From NCBI GenBank assembly GCA_004551945.1, contig SFPN01000003.1, positions 24,008 through 88,007 of the forward strand: a stretch of 64,000 nt of DNA, in the 5' to 3' direction. Of the stretch, positions 7,704 through 16,514 are shown piece after piece (within the stretch, counting starts at the first letter, position 1; each line of letters opens with the position of its first letter). This stretch comes from Clostridiales bacterium. GTDB lineage: Bacteria > Bacillota > Clostridia > Oscillospirales > Oscillospiraceae. The notes under the pieces were generated by a model. The model was not told where the DNA came from. It saw nothing but the letters and a program-made list of their open reading frames with translations, and did no database searches. Made by a program: the position numbers and the translations under genes.

Positions 7704-9707
7704 TTACCGCCGGTTGTTGGGCCGGTGGTCCCGTCCCTTAGAGGATGGGGCAGAGTTTCGGTAATCCTCCCGATAGGCCTGTTCCCGCCGACGGCGCTCC
7801 TGCTCCTGCCGGCGGCGTTCCTGCTCCCAGAGCTGGTGCTGCTGTTCCTGCCAGCGGCGCTCCTGCTCCCGGCGCTGGCGCTCCTGCTCCTGTCGGCGGT
7901 ACTCGGCTTCCCGGCGCTGACGCTCCTGCTGGCGGCGGTATTCCTGTTCCTGGCGGCGGTACTCGGCTTCCCGCCGGCGGCGTTCCTGCTCTTGGCGTCG
8001 GCGCTCCTGCTCCTGCCGCTGGCGTTCCTGCTCCTGTCGGCGTCGCTCCTGCTCCCGCTGCTGGCGCTCTTGCTCCCGGCGGCGCGCCTGTTCCTGCCGC
8101 TGGCGTTCTTTCTCCTGCCGGCGAAGCTCGTGTTCCTGCTCCCGCCGGCGGGCTTCCTCTTCCCGCTGCCGCTGGTGCTCCTGGCGGCGCTGTTCCTGTT
8201 CCTGCCGCCGCAGCTCCTGCTCGTGCCGGCGGCGTTCCTGTTCCTCCTGGCGCTGGAGATCCTTTTCCTGGCGTCGGCGCTCCTGCTCTTGCATTTTCTG
8301 GGCGTAGGCGGCCTCCTCCCGCTGCTGGCGGGCGATGGCCTCCTGTTTCTTTTCCTCCTGGCGCTGCAGGCGGGCTTCCTTCCGGGTCTGGGCCTGCTGG
8401 TCGCGAAGGCGGCGGACCACCCCCACGGCAAAGAAGATCAGGGCCAGGGCCAGTACCAGCCGGACGAAGAAATTGCCCAGCACAGCGTTGACGCTGTCAA
8501 TGAAGGCCAGGAAGGGGGACAGGGCAATGTCGCTGACCGCCACCATGTCCACGGTGGCGTACTGCTCCCCGCCGTAGATCACAGCCACGGAACCCAGCAC
8601 ATCTCCTTTGGAGATGGGGGCCTTGGCAGTGGCGCTGGTTAAGGTTAACCGCAGGTCCAGCTTCTCCTCGTCATACGCCCCGGGGATCAGGGTGGTGACC
8701 GACTGAGCGGGCTTCAGGACCACATGGCTGGCCTGGGAGGAGTACTTCACCGGGACCTCCTCCAGGTAGGTGTCCGCGTTCAGCAGGGTGGCGGAGGAGA
8801 AATTGTCAAAGCCCCAGTCCAGCAGGCGGCGGCTCTCGGTAAACTGGAGCCGCTGAACCTTTCCGTTGGCATCCGTGGGGTTCTGGCAGCCCAGAACCAC
8901 GGAGACCAAGGTATGCCCCTTCTTCTTGGCGGCAGTTACCAGGCAGTAGCCTGCTTCAGGGGTGCTGCCGGTTTTGATGCCGATGGTGCCGGAGTACTCA
9001 TAGCCGTAATACTTGTACCGGGCCAGCAGGCCGTTGGTGTTGTAGAGCACCCGGGCCTCGGACTTGTTGGTGGCGGGGACGGTATACTGGCCTGTGGAGA
9101 CGATCTCCCGGAAGGAGGGGTGAGACATGGCCTCCTTGGACATTTTGTAGATGTCCTTGGCGGTGGTGTAGTGATCCGGGTTGTGCAGGCCGTGGGGGTT
9201 GGCAAAGTGGGTGTTCTCCATCCCCAGCTCTGCGGCCCGCTGGTTCATCTGCTCCACGAAGGTGGGAACATCCCCGGCAACGGTAATGGCCAGGGTGTTG
9301 GCAGCCTCGTTGGCGGAGGGAAGAAGCAGGCAGTAGAGCAGATTCTTCACGGTGATTTCTTCCCCTGCCACCAGGTTGGCGGTGGAGGAGTCCTCAGTAA
9401 TATCCGTGAGAGCCTCCGCCGGGACGGTGACCACGGTGTCCAGGCTCAGCTCCCCCCGGCCCACGGCCTCCAGGGTGAGCAGGGCGGTCATGATTTTGGT
9501 GATGCTGGCGGGGTAGCGGGTTTCGTCGGCGCTCTGCTCCAGCAGAACCTGATCGGTGTCCAGATCCACCAGCAGGGCGGCGGTGGCATTCACCGTAATG
9601 GGTTCAATCCCTTCGTACTCCACTGCCCCGGCCAGAGGGGCGAGCAGGCCGGTCAGCAGGCACAAGGTCAGGCAGAAAGAAATGGCGCGAATCAGCGTTT
9701 TTTTCAT
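7704..9707 (-). CDS. dacF: D-alanyl-D-alanine carboxypeptidase with long charged cytoplasmic tail
   Basis: This penicillin-binding protein of the PBP5/DacF type trims the terminal D-Ala of peptidoglycan stem peptides outside the membrane. Counting from the ATG at 9707 it has 667 residues: signal peptide (1-28), peptidase domain with Ser68-ITK-Lys71, SAN (131-133) and KTG (245-247), the usual C-terminal beta domain, and a membrane segment at about 410-431. A roughly 235-residue tail of Arg, Gln and Glu follows. Ordinary family members are 380-450 residues and end in an amphipathic anchor. Five codons upstream is an alternative ATG, and no strong ribosome binding site marks either. It heads the run leading to the sirtuins, fumC and malic enzyme. 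The symbol is by family only. Confidence 0.92.
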   Translation of the reverse strand: MKKTLIRAISFCLTLCLLTGLLAPLAGAVEYEGIEPITVNATAALLVDLDTDQVLLEQSADETRYPASITKIMTALLTLEAVGRGELSLDTVVTVPAEALTDITEDSSTANLVAGEEITVKNLLYCLLLPSANEAANTLAITVAGDVPTFVEQMNQRAAELGMENTHFANPHGLHNPDHYTTAKDIYKMSKEAMSHPSFREIVSTGQYTVPATNKSEARVLYNTNGLLARYKYYGYEYSGTIGIKTGSTPEAGYCLVTAAKKKGHTLVSVVLGCQNPTDANGKVQRLQFTESRRLLDWGFDNFSSATLLNADTYLEEVPVKYSSQASHVVLKPAQSVTTLIPGAYDEEKLDLRLTLTSATAKAPISKGDVLGSVAVIYGGEQYATVDMVAVSDIALSPFLAFIDSVNAVLGNFFVRLVLALALIFFAVGVVRRLRDQQAQTRKEARLQRQEEKKQEAIARQQREEAAYAQKMQEQERRRQEKDLQRQEEQERRRHEQELRRQEQEQRRQEHQRQREEEARRREQEHELRRQEKERQRQEQARRREQERQQREQERRRQEQERQRQEQERRRQEQERRRREAEYRRQEQEYRRQQERQRREAEYRRQEQERQRREQERRWQEQQHQLWEQERRRQEQERRRREQAYREDYRNSAPSSKGRDHRPNNRR
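7760..8400 (-). repeat. Imperfect tandem repeats encoding the R/Q/E tail of DacF
   Basis: The coding region repeats short units of the kind CGG-CAG-GAG-CAG-GAG in many imperfect copies, giving protein units such as RRQEQE and RRREAEYRRQEQ. Predicted structure is a long uninterrupted helix or coiled coil. The repeat should be prone to copy-number change by slippage. Confidence 0.85.
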
Positions 9708-9835
9708 AGGAAACATCCACATCCCGTGCTATAATATATCAGGAAACCGCCGGAAAATCAGGGCGGTAAAGCGCAATACCTTAGAACTAAAATTATACCA
9801 AAGCTCGACACAAGACGCAATGGGGGAGGCGGACA

Positions 9836-10261
9836 ATGGCGGGAAAATTTCTCAAAATTTCGAAGCTGGAAGGCATTGTGCTCCTGCTGACCCTCCTCTT
9901 TGTGGGGGGAACCCTGCTGTGGTTTGCCTTCTCCCAACCCGGAGAAGGGGTAACCGTTGTGACCGAGCGGCAGGACCCGGAGCCCCAGGTTCTGACGGAA
10001 ACGCCGGACACGCCGGAGGCGCCCGGGCTGCTGGAGGGGGAGGTTCTGAACCTGAACACGGCCTCCCAGACGGAGCTGACCCGCCTGCCCGGCATTGGGG
10101 AGACGAAAGCGGCGGCCATTGTCGCCTGGCGGCAGGAACACGGGTCCTTTCAGACAGTGGAAGATCTCATGGCTGTGGACGGCATCGGGGAAAAGACCCT
10201 GGAAAATCTGCGGCCCTATGTGACCGTCGGGGAACCGGCGGCAGAGGAAGGAGGAACCTGA
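9836..10261 (+). CDS. comEA: ComEA-type helix-hairpin-helix DNA-binding protein
   Basis: ComEA is a membrane-anchored receptor that binds double-stranded DNA during natural transformation. This 141-residue protein has one membrane segment at about 11-31, a proline/glutamate-rich linker, and a helix-hairpin-helix pair from about residue 70, with LNLNTASQTELTRLPGIG and VDGIGEKTLENL. ATG 9836 follows GGGGGAGGCGG. It is divergent from dacF and is followed without a gap by a response regulator. No comEC or comEB lies nearby, so a role in DNA uptake is uncertain; related HhH proteins exist in non-competent species. Confidence 0.85.
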   Translation: MAGKFLKISKLEGIVLLLTLLFVGGTLLWFAFSQPGEGVTVVTERQDPEPQVLTETPDTPEAPGLLEGEVLNLNTASQTELTRLPGIGETKAAAIVAWRQEHGSFQTVEDLMAVDGIGEKTLENLRPYVTVGEPAAEEGGT

Positions 10262-10957
10262 TTGGCAAAAATCCTAGTGGTAGATGACGAAAAGGTTATG
10301 GTCAAGGGCATCCGGTTCAACCTGGAGAACGAGGGATACCAGGTGGACGTGGGCTACAACGGCCGCCAGGCGGTGGACATGGCCCGGGCCACGGAGTATG
10401 ACCTCATTATTCTGGACCTGATGATGCCGGAGCTGGACGGCCTGGAGGCCTGCATGGAGATCCGTTCCTTTTCCTCCGTGCCCATCATCATGCTCACCGC
10501 CCGGGGGGAGGACACGGACAAGCTCCTGGGCTTTGAGTACGGGGCGGACGACTATATCACCAAGCCCTTCAACATTCTGGAGGTCAAGGCCCGGGTGAAG
10601 GCCCTGCTCCGCCGGTCCTCGGCCCCCCGGCGGCAGGAGCAGGAGGAAGAGTCGGGAAAACTCTCCCTGGGGGGACTCACCATCGACAGCGCCTCCCGGA
10701 GCACCTGGAAGGAAGGGGTCCCGGTGGAGCTCACCGCCCGGGAGTTCGACCTGCTGGAGCTGCTCATGAAGCACCCCCAGCGGGTGTACAGCCGGGAGCA
10801 GCTGCTCAACCAGGTCTGGGGCTATGCCTACACCGGGGAGTACCGCACCGTGGACGTGCACATCCGCCGCCTGCGGGAGAAGGTGGAGCAGGACCCGGCC
10901 AACCCCGCGCTCATCCGCACCAAATGGGGGGTAGGGTACTATTTTGCCGGAGAATGA
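10262..10957 (+). CDS. OmpR/PhoB-family response regulator
   Basis: This is a 231-residue two-component transcription factor. The receiver domain (1-120) shows VVDDEK, the phosphoacceptor aspartate in IILDLMMPELDG, MLTARGED and the lysine in DDYITKPF. The C-terminal winged helix (about 130-228) ends in the typical TVDVHIRRLREKVEQDPANPALIRTKWGVGYYF pattern, which is seen here in parts. The start is TTG 10262 (MAKILVVDDEK), immediately after the comEA stop, with AAGGAGG eight bases upstream. The cognate kinase follows 25 bases later. The target genes cannot be told from sequence; the GerMN lipoprotein in the same run suggests an envelope signal. Confidence 0.95.
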   Translation: MAKILVVDDEKVMVKGIRFNLENEGYQVDVGYNGRQAVDMARATEYDLIILDLMMPELDGLEACMEIRSFSSVPIIMLTARGEDTDKLLGFEYGADDYITKPFNILEVKARVKALLRRSSAPRRQEQEEESGKLSLGGLTIDSASRSTWKEGVPVELTAREFDLLELLMKHPQRVYSREQLLNQVWGYAYTGEYRTVDVHIRRLREKVEQDPANPALIRTKWGVGYYFAGE

Positions 10958-10982
10958 TCGCCGGGAGAGGAGGCGGGGACCC

Positions 10983-12416
10983 ATGAAAAACCACCAAACA
11001 GGCCGGCTGAAGGTCACCCGCTCCCTCCAGCTGCGCCTGGCCCTGGGGTACGCCTTCATCATCGCGGCCCTGCTGATCCTGCTGAACACCTACCCGTTGC
11101 TTATGAGCCAGAACCTGATGTTCCGCTCCCAGCAGACTGCCCTGCAGAACCAGGCGGTGCTCATTACCAACACCCTCACCACCGCCGATGAGCTCACCCC
11201 CGAAACCGTGGAGCAGGCCATCACTCCCCTGGACGACCTGGAGGTGCAGCGGGTTCTGGTCACCGACCAGGCCGGCTTGGTCCTCTATGACACGGAGGGG
11301 GCGCTCACGGGAAAATACGCCCTCACCGGCGAGGTGGTTTCCGCCCTGCGGGGGAACGACGCCTTTGCCAGCCAGTATGTGGAGAATACCTTTTACAGCC
11401 GGGCTGCTTCCCCGATTATGACCCGGAACAACGTGGTGGGGGCGGTGTGCCTTTACGAAACCGACAGCGGTCAGGGCCTGCTGCTGGGTGAGCTTCAGCA
11501 CAACCTGCGCCTGATTTCCCTGGTGGTGTGCCTGGCAGTGCTGGGCATGTTTGCCGCCTTTTCCCGGATATTCACCGGGCGGGTGAGCATGCTTCTGGCG
11601 GGCATCCGCCGGGTGCGGGAAGGGGAATACACCCACCGGATCACCATGGCGGGCCACGACGAGCTCAGCCAGCTGGCCGATGAGTTCAACCAGCTCACCG
11701 GCCGCCTGCAGACAACGGAGGAGGAGCGGCGGCGGTTTGTCTCTGATGCCTCCCACGAGCTGAAAACCCCCCTGGCTTCTATCCGCCTGCTCACCGACTC
11801 CATCCTCCAGGACGAGAACATCGACCAGGAGACCGCCCGGGAGTTTGTGGGGGACATCGGAGAAGCGGCCGACCGGCTGATCCACATCAGCCAGGAGCTG
11901 CTGGCCCTCAACCGCCTGGACGAGGGGCGCACCGTCACCCGGGAGCCGGTGGAGGTGAACCGGGAGGCGGAGCGGACCTGCCGAATGCTCCAGCCTCTGG
12001 CGGAGGAGGCCCAGGTCACCCTGGAGACCCACCTGGGGGAGAATTGCGTTGCCAGATGCGGCCGGGAGGACGTCAACCAGATTTTCCGCAATCTGATGGA
12101 AAACGCCATCAAGTACAATGTGCCCGGGGGGCGGGTATTCGTCGCCACCCGCCGGGCCGGGGACACCGTCTGCCTGGAGGTGGCCGACACCGGCGTGGGC
12201 ATCCCCCAGGAGGAGATGGACAAGATCTTTCAGCGGTTCTACCGGGTGGATAAGGCCCGGTCCCGGGCCGCCGGAGGCACCGGCCTGGGCCTGTCCATCG
12301 TCCAGGACACGGTGCGGCTCCACGGGGGTCAGATTTCGGTGGCCCCCGGAGAAGAGGCCGGGGCGGTCTTTACCGTTACCCTTCCGGCCTGGACAGAGGA
12401 GGTGGCGGACGGATGA
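10983..12416 (+). CDS. Sensor histidine kinase with HAMP domain
   Basis: This 477-residue membrane kinase pairs with the response regulator just upstream. From ATG 10983 (AGGAGG nine bases before; an earlier in-frame ATG at 10944 lies inside the regulator gene) it has membrane segments at about 16-40 and 176-196, an extracytoplasmic sensor of about 135 residues between them, a HAMP linker, and a HisKA box with phospho-accepting His258 (DASHELKTP). The HATPase lobe shows NLMENAIKYN, DTGVGIP and GGTGLGLSIV. Its stop overlaps the next gene by four bases. The stimulus is unknown; the sensor domain shows no motif I recognise. Confidence 0.95.
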   Translation: MKNHQTGRLKVTRSLQLRLALGYAFIIAALLILLNTYPLLMSQNLMFRSQQTALQNQAVLITNTLTTADELTPETVEQAITPLDDLEVQRVLVTDQAGLVLYDTEGALTGKYALTGEVVSALRGNDAFASQYVENTFYSRAASPIMTRNNVVGAVCLYETDSGQGLLLGELQHNLRLISLVVCLAVLGMFAAFSRIFTGRVSMLLAGIRRVREGEYTHRITMAGHDELSQLADEFNQLTGRLQTTEEERRRFVSDASHELKTPLASIRLLTDSILQDENIDQETAREFVGDIGEAADRLIHISQELLALNRLDEGRTVTREPVEVNREAERTCRMLQPLAEEAQVTLETHLGENCVARCGREDVNQIFRNLMENAIKYNVPGGRVFVATRRAGDTVCLEVADTGVGIPQEEMDKIFQRFYRVDKARSRAAGGTGLGLSIVQDTVRLHGGQISVAPGEEAGAVFTVTLPAWTEEVADG

Positions 12417-12919
12417 AACACCGCATACTGGCCCTGACCCTGGCCCTGCTGACGCTGCTGCCGGCCGCCGGCTGCGCCGGAAAGCAGGAGGGGGAGAATG
12501 TGTACCAGGTGTACTTTCTCAGCCAGGAGACGGGAAGCCCCTCCGCCCTGGTCCCGGAGGCGCGCACCCTGGCCCCGGAGGAGGACCCCGTCCAGGGTCT
12601 GCTGGACCGGCTGCTGGAAGGGCCGTCGGGAGAGGATCTCACTGCCGTCATCCCCAGCAGCGTCACCCTGCGGGGGTGGGAGCTGAACGGCGGCCTGCTG
12701 ACGGTGGACTTTTCCAGCCGCTATGCCAGCCTGTCGGGAATTGACCTGACCCTGGCCGATTACAGCGTAGTGCTCACCCTCACCCAGCTGGAGGAGGTGG
12801 AGGCGGTGATGATCACTGCGGAGGGAGAGCTGATCCCCTATCGGGACCACCAGCGCCTCACCGCCGGAGACGCCCAGGCTGTGACCCTTCAGGAAAACGA
12901 ACCCGGCGAAGAAGAATAA
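12413..12919 (+). CDS. GerMN-domain lipoprotein
   Basis: This is a 168-residue exported lipoprotein: a hydrophobic signal followed by the lipobox LPAAGC, with the acylated cysteine at about residue 21. Residues 30-150 match a GerMN (sporulation/germination-type) domain, with VYFLSQETG, LLDRLLEGPSGEDLTAVIP, the LTVDFSSRY strand and a final YRDHQRL segment. It overlaps the kinase gene by ATGA, so it is translationally coupled. GerMN proteins linked to two-component systems are common in Clostridia and may act as envelope sensors or cell-wall-binding partners. Function is not established. Confidence 0.85.
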   Translation: MKHRILALTLALLTLLPAAGCAGKQEGENVYQVYFLSQETGSPSALVPEARTLAPEEDPVQGLLDRLLEGPSGEDLTAVIPSSVTLRGWELNGGLLTVDFSSRYASLSGIDLTLADYSVVLTLTQLEEVEAVMITAEGELIPYRDHQRLTAGDAQAVTLQENEPGEEE

Positions 12920-12926
12920 AAGAATC

Positions 12927-12960
12927 AGCGCCCGCTGCGAGTTTTTTCGCAGCGGGCGCT
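12927..12960 (+). terminator. Long stem between convergent operons
   Basis: A 14-base perfect stem (12927-12940 with 12947-12960) encloses a GTTTTT loop and lies between the GerMN gene and the convergent hydrogenase gene. T tracts beyond the stem are weak on both sides, so the hairpin itself probably does most of the work for both strands. Confidence 0.7.
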
Positions 12961-12972
12961 GTGTTGTATCTG

Positions 12973-14691
12973 TTATAAGTTCCAGGCGCTCTGGTCCGTG
13001 TGCAGCAGCTTGTGAGCCTTTTCCGACAGGGGCTTTTCCAGGTACTCCTGGTACAGGGCCTGCACGGAGGGGTTCTCGTGGGAGAAGCGGATGGGGCTGT
13101 CCTGGTCCAGCCGGTACAGACAGGCGCCCCGCTCCCGGGACAGGTCCTGGCCGTCGTGGATGGGCTGCCCGCCGCCGCCGGAGCAGCCGCCGGGGCAGGC
13201 CATCACCTCCACAAAGTCGTAGGAAACCTGCTTGGCCTGGATAGCGTCCATCAAAGCCCGGGCGCTGCCCAGACCGGAGGCCACCGCCAGGCGAAGGGTG
13301 GTGTCCCCGATGGGAAAGGTTGCCTCCCGCCAGGGCTTGTCTCCCCGCACGTCCCGGAAGGCGTCCGCCGGGGGATTGGACCCGGTGAGGGTATAGGCGG
13401 CGGTGCGCAGGGCGGCCTCCATCACGCCGCCGGTGACGCCGAAGATGACCCCGGCCCCGGAGCCACGGCCCAGGGGCGCGTCAAAGTCCTCTTCGGGCAG
13501 GGCGGCGGCGTTAATCTGCATGGCCCGGAGCATCCGGTCCAGCTCCCGGCAGGTGAGGACCACGTCCACGTCCTTCTCTGCCGCGTCACTGACCTGGGGC
13601 ACGTCGCACTCGTATTTTTTGGCGATGCAGGGCATGACGGACACGCAGAAAATGTCCTCCGGAGCCTTTCCAAGCAGCTGGGCAAAGTAGCTCTTGGCCA
13701 CCGCGCCGAACATCTGCTGGGGGCTCTTGGCGGTGGACAGATGGGAAACCAGCTGAGGATACTCCGTGCGGAGGAACCGGACCCAGCCGGGGCAGCAGGA
13801 GGTAAACTGGGGCAGGGAAGCGTTTTCAGAATGGGTCAGCCGCTCCACCAGCTCGTTGGCCTCCTCCATAATGGTTAGGTCGGCGGAGAAGGTGGTGTCG
13901 AACACATGGGGAACCCCCAGGGCCCGGACAGCGGCGGCCAGCCGCTTTTCCGTTGCCTGCTCGGGGGTAAGCCCCAGCTCCTCGCCCCAGGCAGCCCGGA
14001 CGGCAGGGGCAATCTGAAAGACCACTTCCTTTTTGGGGTCGGACAGGGCGGCAAAGACCTTTTCCGTGTCATCCCGCTCCCGGAGAGCGCCCACAGGGCA
14101 GTGGGCCACGCACTGGCCGCAGAAGGCGCAGGCGGCTTTGTTCATCCGCAGGCCCTGGCGGACCCGGACGGTGGTGTGGGCGCCGGAGCCGGTGACCTCC
14201 CACACCCCCAGGGACTGAACCCGCTCGCAGACGGAGACGCACCGCAGGCACTTGATGCACTTGGAGCTGTCCCGGAGGATGGGCAGGGTGTTGTCCCAGG
14301 GCCGCTCCGAGGCGGCCTTGCCGAAGGGGACGGACTGGATGTTCATGTCTTTTGAGAGCTTCTGCAGGGAGCAGTTGCCGCTGCGCACGCAGGTGACGCA
14401 GTGGTCCACGTGCTGGGAGAGGATCAGCTCCACGTTGGTCTTGCGGGTGACCCGCACCCGCTGGGTGTTGGTGTGGACGACCATGCCCTCTTCCACCAGG
14501 GTGTTGCAGGCGGTGGCCAGCTTGTCCACCCCTTCCACCTCTACGGCGCAGATGCGGCAGGAGGCCACCTCGTTAATGTCCCGCAGGTAGCAAAGGGTGG
14601 GAATATAGATATCTGCGGCCCGGGCGGCGTCCAGAATGGTGGTGCCCTCGGGCACAGTGACGGTCCGGTTGTCGATGGTCAGTGTTACCAT
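12973..14691 (-). CDS. [FeFe]-hydrogenase catalytic subunit, copy 1
   Basis: This 572-residue cytoplasmic enzyme makes or oxidises H2 at an H-cluster. Domains in order: NuoG-like [2Fe-2S] (Cys34, 45, 48, 62); His-ligated [4Fe-4S] (His94, Cys98, 101, 107); two [4Fe-4S] sites (Cys145/148/151/155 and 188/191/194/198); then the H-cluster motifs TSCCPGW (297-303), MPCIAKKYE (353-361) and VMACPGGCSGGGGQP (496-510). The full set suggests an active enzyme. ATG 14691 follows GGGAGGG; seven bases overlap the upstream reductase gene, so the two are coupled. The association with a GltD-type partner matches what is known as group A2 [FeFe]-hydrogenases. The electron partner (NAD(P)H, ferredoxin, or both) is not known. 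Copy 2 lies 2 kb upstream. Confidence 0.95.
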   Translation of the reverse strand: MVTLTIDNRTVTVPEGTTILDAARAADIYIPTLCYLRDINEVASCRICAVEVEGVDKLATACNTLVEEGMVVHTNTQRVRVTRKTNVELILSQHVDHCVTCVRSGNCSLQKLSKDMNIQSVPFGKAASERPWDNTLPILRDSSKCIKCLRCVSVCERVQSLGVWEVTGSGAHTTVRVRQGLRMNKAACAFCGQCVAHCPVGALRERDDTEKVFAALSDPKKEVVFQIAPAVRAAWGEELGLTPEQATEKRLAAAVRALGVPHVFDTTFSADLTIMEEANELVERLTHSENASLPQFTSCCPGWVRFLRTEYPQLVSHLSTAKSPQQMFGAVAKSYFAQLLGKAPEDIFCVSVMPCIAKKYECDVPQVSDAAEKDVDVVLTCRELDRMLRAMQINAAALPEEDFDAPLGRGSGAGVIFGVTGGVMEAALRTAAYTLTGSNPPADAFRDVRGDKPWREATFPIGDTTLRLAVASGLGSARALMDAIQAKQVSYDFVEVMACPGGCSGGGGQPIHDGQDLSRERGACLYRLDQDSPIRFSHENPSVQALYQEYLEKPLSEKAHKLLHTDQSAWNL

Positions 14692-16514
14692 GTTGTCTTT
14701 CTCCCTCCCTTGAAGCCGGCGTGGCCGTAGTGGTCGCAGCGCAGGCAGCGGCTGCACTCCTGGGCCATCTCCTGGTCGGACATGCAGTTTTCCATGAGCT
14801 CAAAGTCGTTCTTCCGCCAGTTGGCCTCCCGCTCGGTGAGGTCGATGCGGCCGGTGGCGTTTTTCAGCCGGAAGGGGGCGGGAGGAATCTCCAGGTTGGC
14901 GGAGATGTCCGTGTGGCAGCCCAGATACTCGTCGATGCTGGCGGCAGCCACCTTGCCGGCCTCGATGGCCAGAATCACGGTGGCGGGACCGGAGACGCAG
15001 TCGCCCCCGGAGAAGACCCCTTCCATGCCGGGGATGCTGCCGTCGTCAGCGGCCACAAGGTTCCCCCATTTGGTGGGCATGCCCGCCTGCTCAAAGGACT
15101 TGGAGTCCACTTTCTGGCCCACAGCCATGAGAATCACGTCGCAGGGGATGATCTCCTCGGGCTGGTCGGCGTTTCTGGGGGCGGGGCGGCCGCCCTTCAC
15201 CTCGCCGATCACCTGGGGCTGGACCACCAGGCCGGTGACCCGGTCCTGCTCATCTGTTTCGATGCGGACCGGAGCCTTCAGGGGCAGAATCTCGCAGCCC
15301 TCGGCCATAGCGCCCTCCACCTCCTCGGGCAGGGCGGTCATGTCGGAAATCCGGCGGCGGTAGACGCACTTGACGGAGCTTGCCCCCAGGCGGACGGCGG
15401 TGCGGGTGGCGTCCATGGCCACGTTGCCGCCGCCTACAATGACCACGTCCTTGCCGGTAAAGTCAGGCTTGTCCACCCGGATGGTGGTGTCCAGCAGCTC
15501 GATGGCGGAGAGAACCCCCTGGGCGTCCTCCCCGGGAATGCCCAGGGGCTTGTGCAGGGCCGCGCCGATGGCCACATAGACGCTGTCGTAGTCCCGGCGC
15601 AGCTCTTCCAGGGTCACGTCTGTGCCCACATTGCAGTTGGTGTGTACCTCCACGCCGGTGGAGAGGATGCAGTCGATGTCCCGGTCCAGATAGGAGCCGG
15701 GCAGCCGGTAGCTGGGAATGCCGTACCGGAGCATGCCCCCCAGCTTGGGCTTGGCCTCGAACACCGTGGACTTGTGGCCCATGAGGGACAGGAAGTAGGC
15801 GGCGGTGAGGCCGGAGGGTCCGCCGCCCACAATGGCAATTTTCTTGCCGGAGGAGGGGGCACAGGGCGGGGCAGGGACTTCCCCGGCGTGGTCCACGGCA
15901 AAGCGTTTGATGCCCCGGATGTTCAGGGGGGCGTCCACAATGGACCGGCGGCAGTGGGTCTCGCAGGGGTGCTCGCACACCAGACCGCAGACGGAGGGGA
16001 AGGGGTTGTCCTTGCGGATGAGGCGGATGGCGTCAGCATACCGCTCCTCTCCCACCAGGGAGATGTAACCGGGCACGTCCACATGGGCGGGACACAGCTC
16101 CACACAGGGGACGCTTTTGAAGTTGGCGGTGCAGCTGCCCTGGGCCACGTGGGCCAGGTAGTCGTCGTGGAAGGCCACATAGCCGTCCAGAACCATCTGG
16201 GCGGCCTCAAAGCCGATGGCGCAGTCGGCGCTGTCCACGATGGCCTGAGCGGAGCGGAGAATGGTCTCCAGGTCCTCCTCGCTTCCATGGCCGTCCAGCA
16301 GCCGGTCCAGCAGGGCGGACAGCCGGTCCAGGCCGATGCGGCAGGGCACACATTTTCCGCAGCTTTGGGCCAGGCACAATTTCAAAAAGGCGCTGGTCAG
16401 CTCCACGGGACAGTTTCCGCAGGGGGCGGCGGAGATGCGCCGCTCCATGTCTGCGTACAGGTCGTCAACGGTCCGCTGGGCGTTCTCCCAGGGGGTGATA
16501 CTTAACCTGCTCAA
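14685..16514 (-). CDS. NuoF-type Fe-S domain fused to GltD-type NAD(P)H flavoprotein, copy 1
   Basis: The 609-residue protein combines two modules. Residues 1-115 resemble the C-terminal cluster region of NuoF/HydB (SCGKCVPCR, Cys52/55/58, and Cys98 in ADCAIG) but without the preceding FMN/NADH domain. From about 130 it is a glutamate-synthase-small-subunit-like reductase: cysteine clusters VPCVELCPAHVD (137, 141) and CGLVCEHPCETHC (176-188), an FAD loop VGGGPSGLTAAY (about 229-240) and an NAD(P) loop VVGGGNVAMDATRTAV. The C-terminus has CSRCLRCD. The start is TTG 16514, after GAAGGGAGA, the same arrangement as copy 2. It is probably the NAD(P)H-linked partner of the hydrogenase encoded by the overlapping next gene. 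Glutamate synthase activity is unlikely without a large subunit. Confidence 0.9.
   Translation of the reverse strand: MSRLSITPWENAQRTVDDLYADMERRISAAPCGNCPVELTSAFLKLCLAQSCGKCVPCRIGLDRLSALLDRLLDGHGSEEDLETILRSAQAIVDSADCAIGFEAAQMVLDGYVAFHDDYLAHVAQGSCTANFKSVPCVELCPAHVDVPGYISLVGEERYADAIRLIRKDNPFPSVCGLVCEHPCETHCRRSIVDAPLNIRGIKRFAVDHAGEVPAPPCAPSSGKKIAIVGGGPSGLTAAYFLSLMGHKSTVFEAKPKLGGMLRYGIPSYRLPGSYLDRDIDCILSTGVEVHTNCNVGTDVTLEELRRDYDSVYVAIGAALHKPLGIPGEDAQGVLSAIELLDTTIRVDKPDFTGKDVVIVGGGNVAMDATRTAVRLGASSVKCVYRRRISDMTALPEEVEGAMAEGCEILPLKAPVRIETDEQDRVTGLVVQPQVIGEVKGGRPAPRNADQPEEIIPCDVILMAVGQKVDSKSFEQAGMPTKWGNLVAADDGSIPGMEGVFSGGDCVSGPATVILAIEAGKVAAASIDEYLGCHTDISANLEIPPAPFRLKNATGRIDLTEREANWRKNDFELMENCMSDQEMAQECSRCLRCDHYGHAGFKGGRKTTW

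Noticed and set aside
7760..8400. A CRISPR-like or other non-coding repeat array.
   Set aside because: Units are short, imperfect, without spacers, and in frame within the dacF coding sequence.
14682..16505. A 607-codon open frame on the plus strand opposite the flavoprotein gene (and a similar one at 18512-20170).
   Set aside because: It is a shadow of the real minus-strand gene caused by high GC content; its translation is rich in Gly, His, Val and Gln and shows no family motif.
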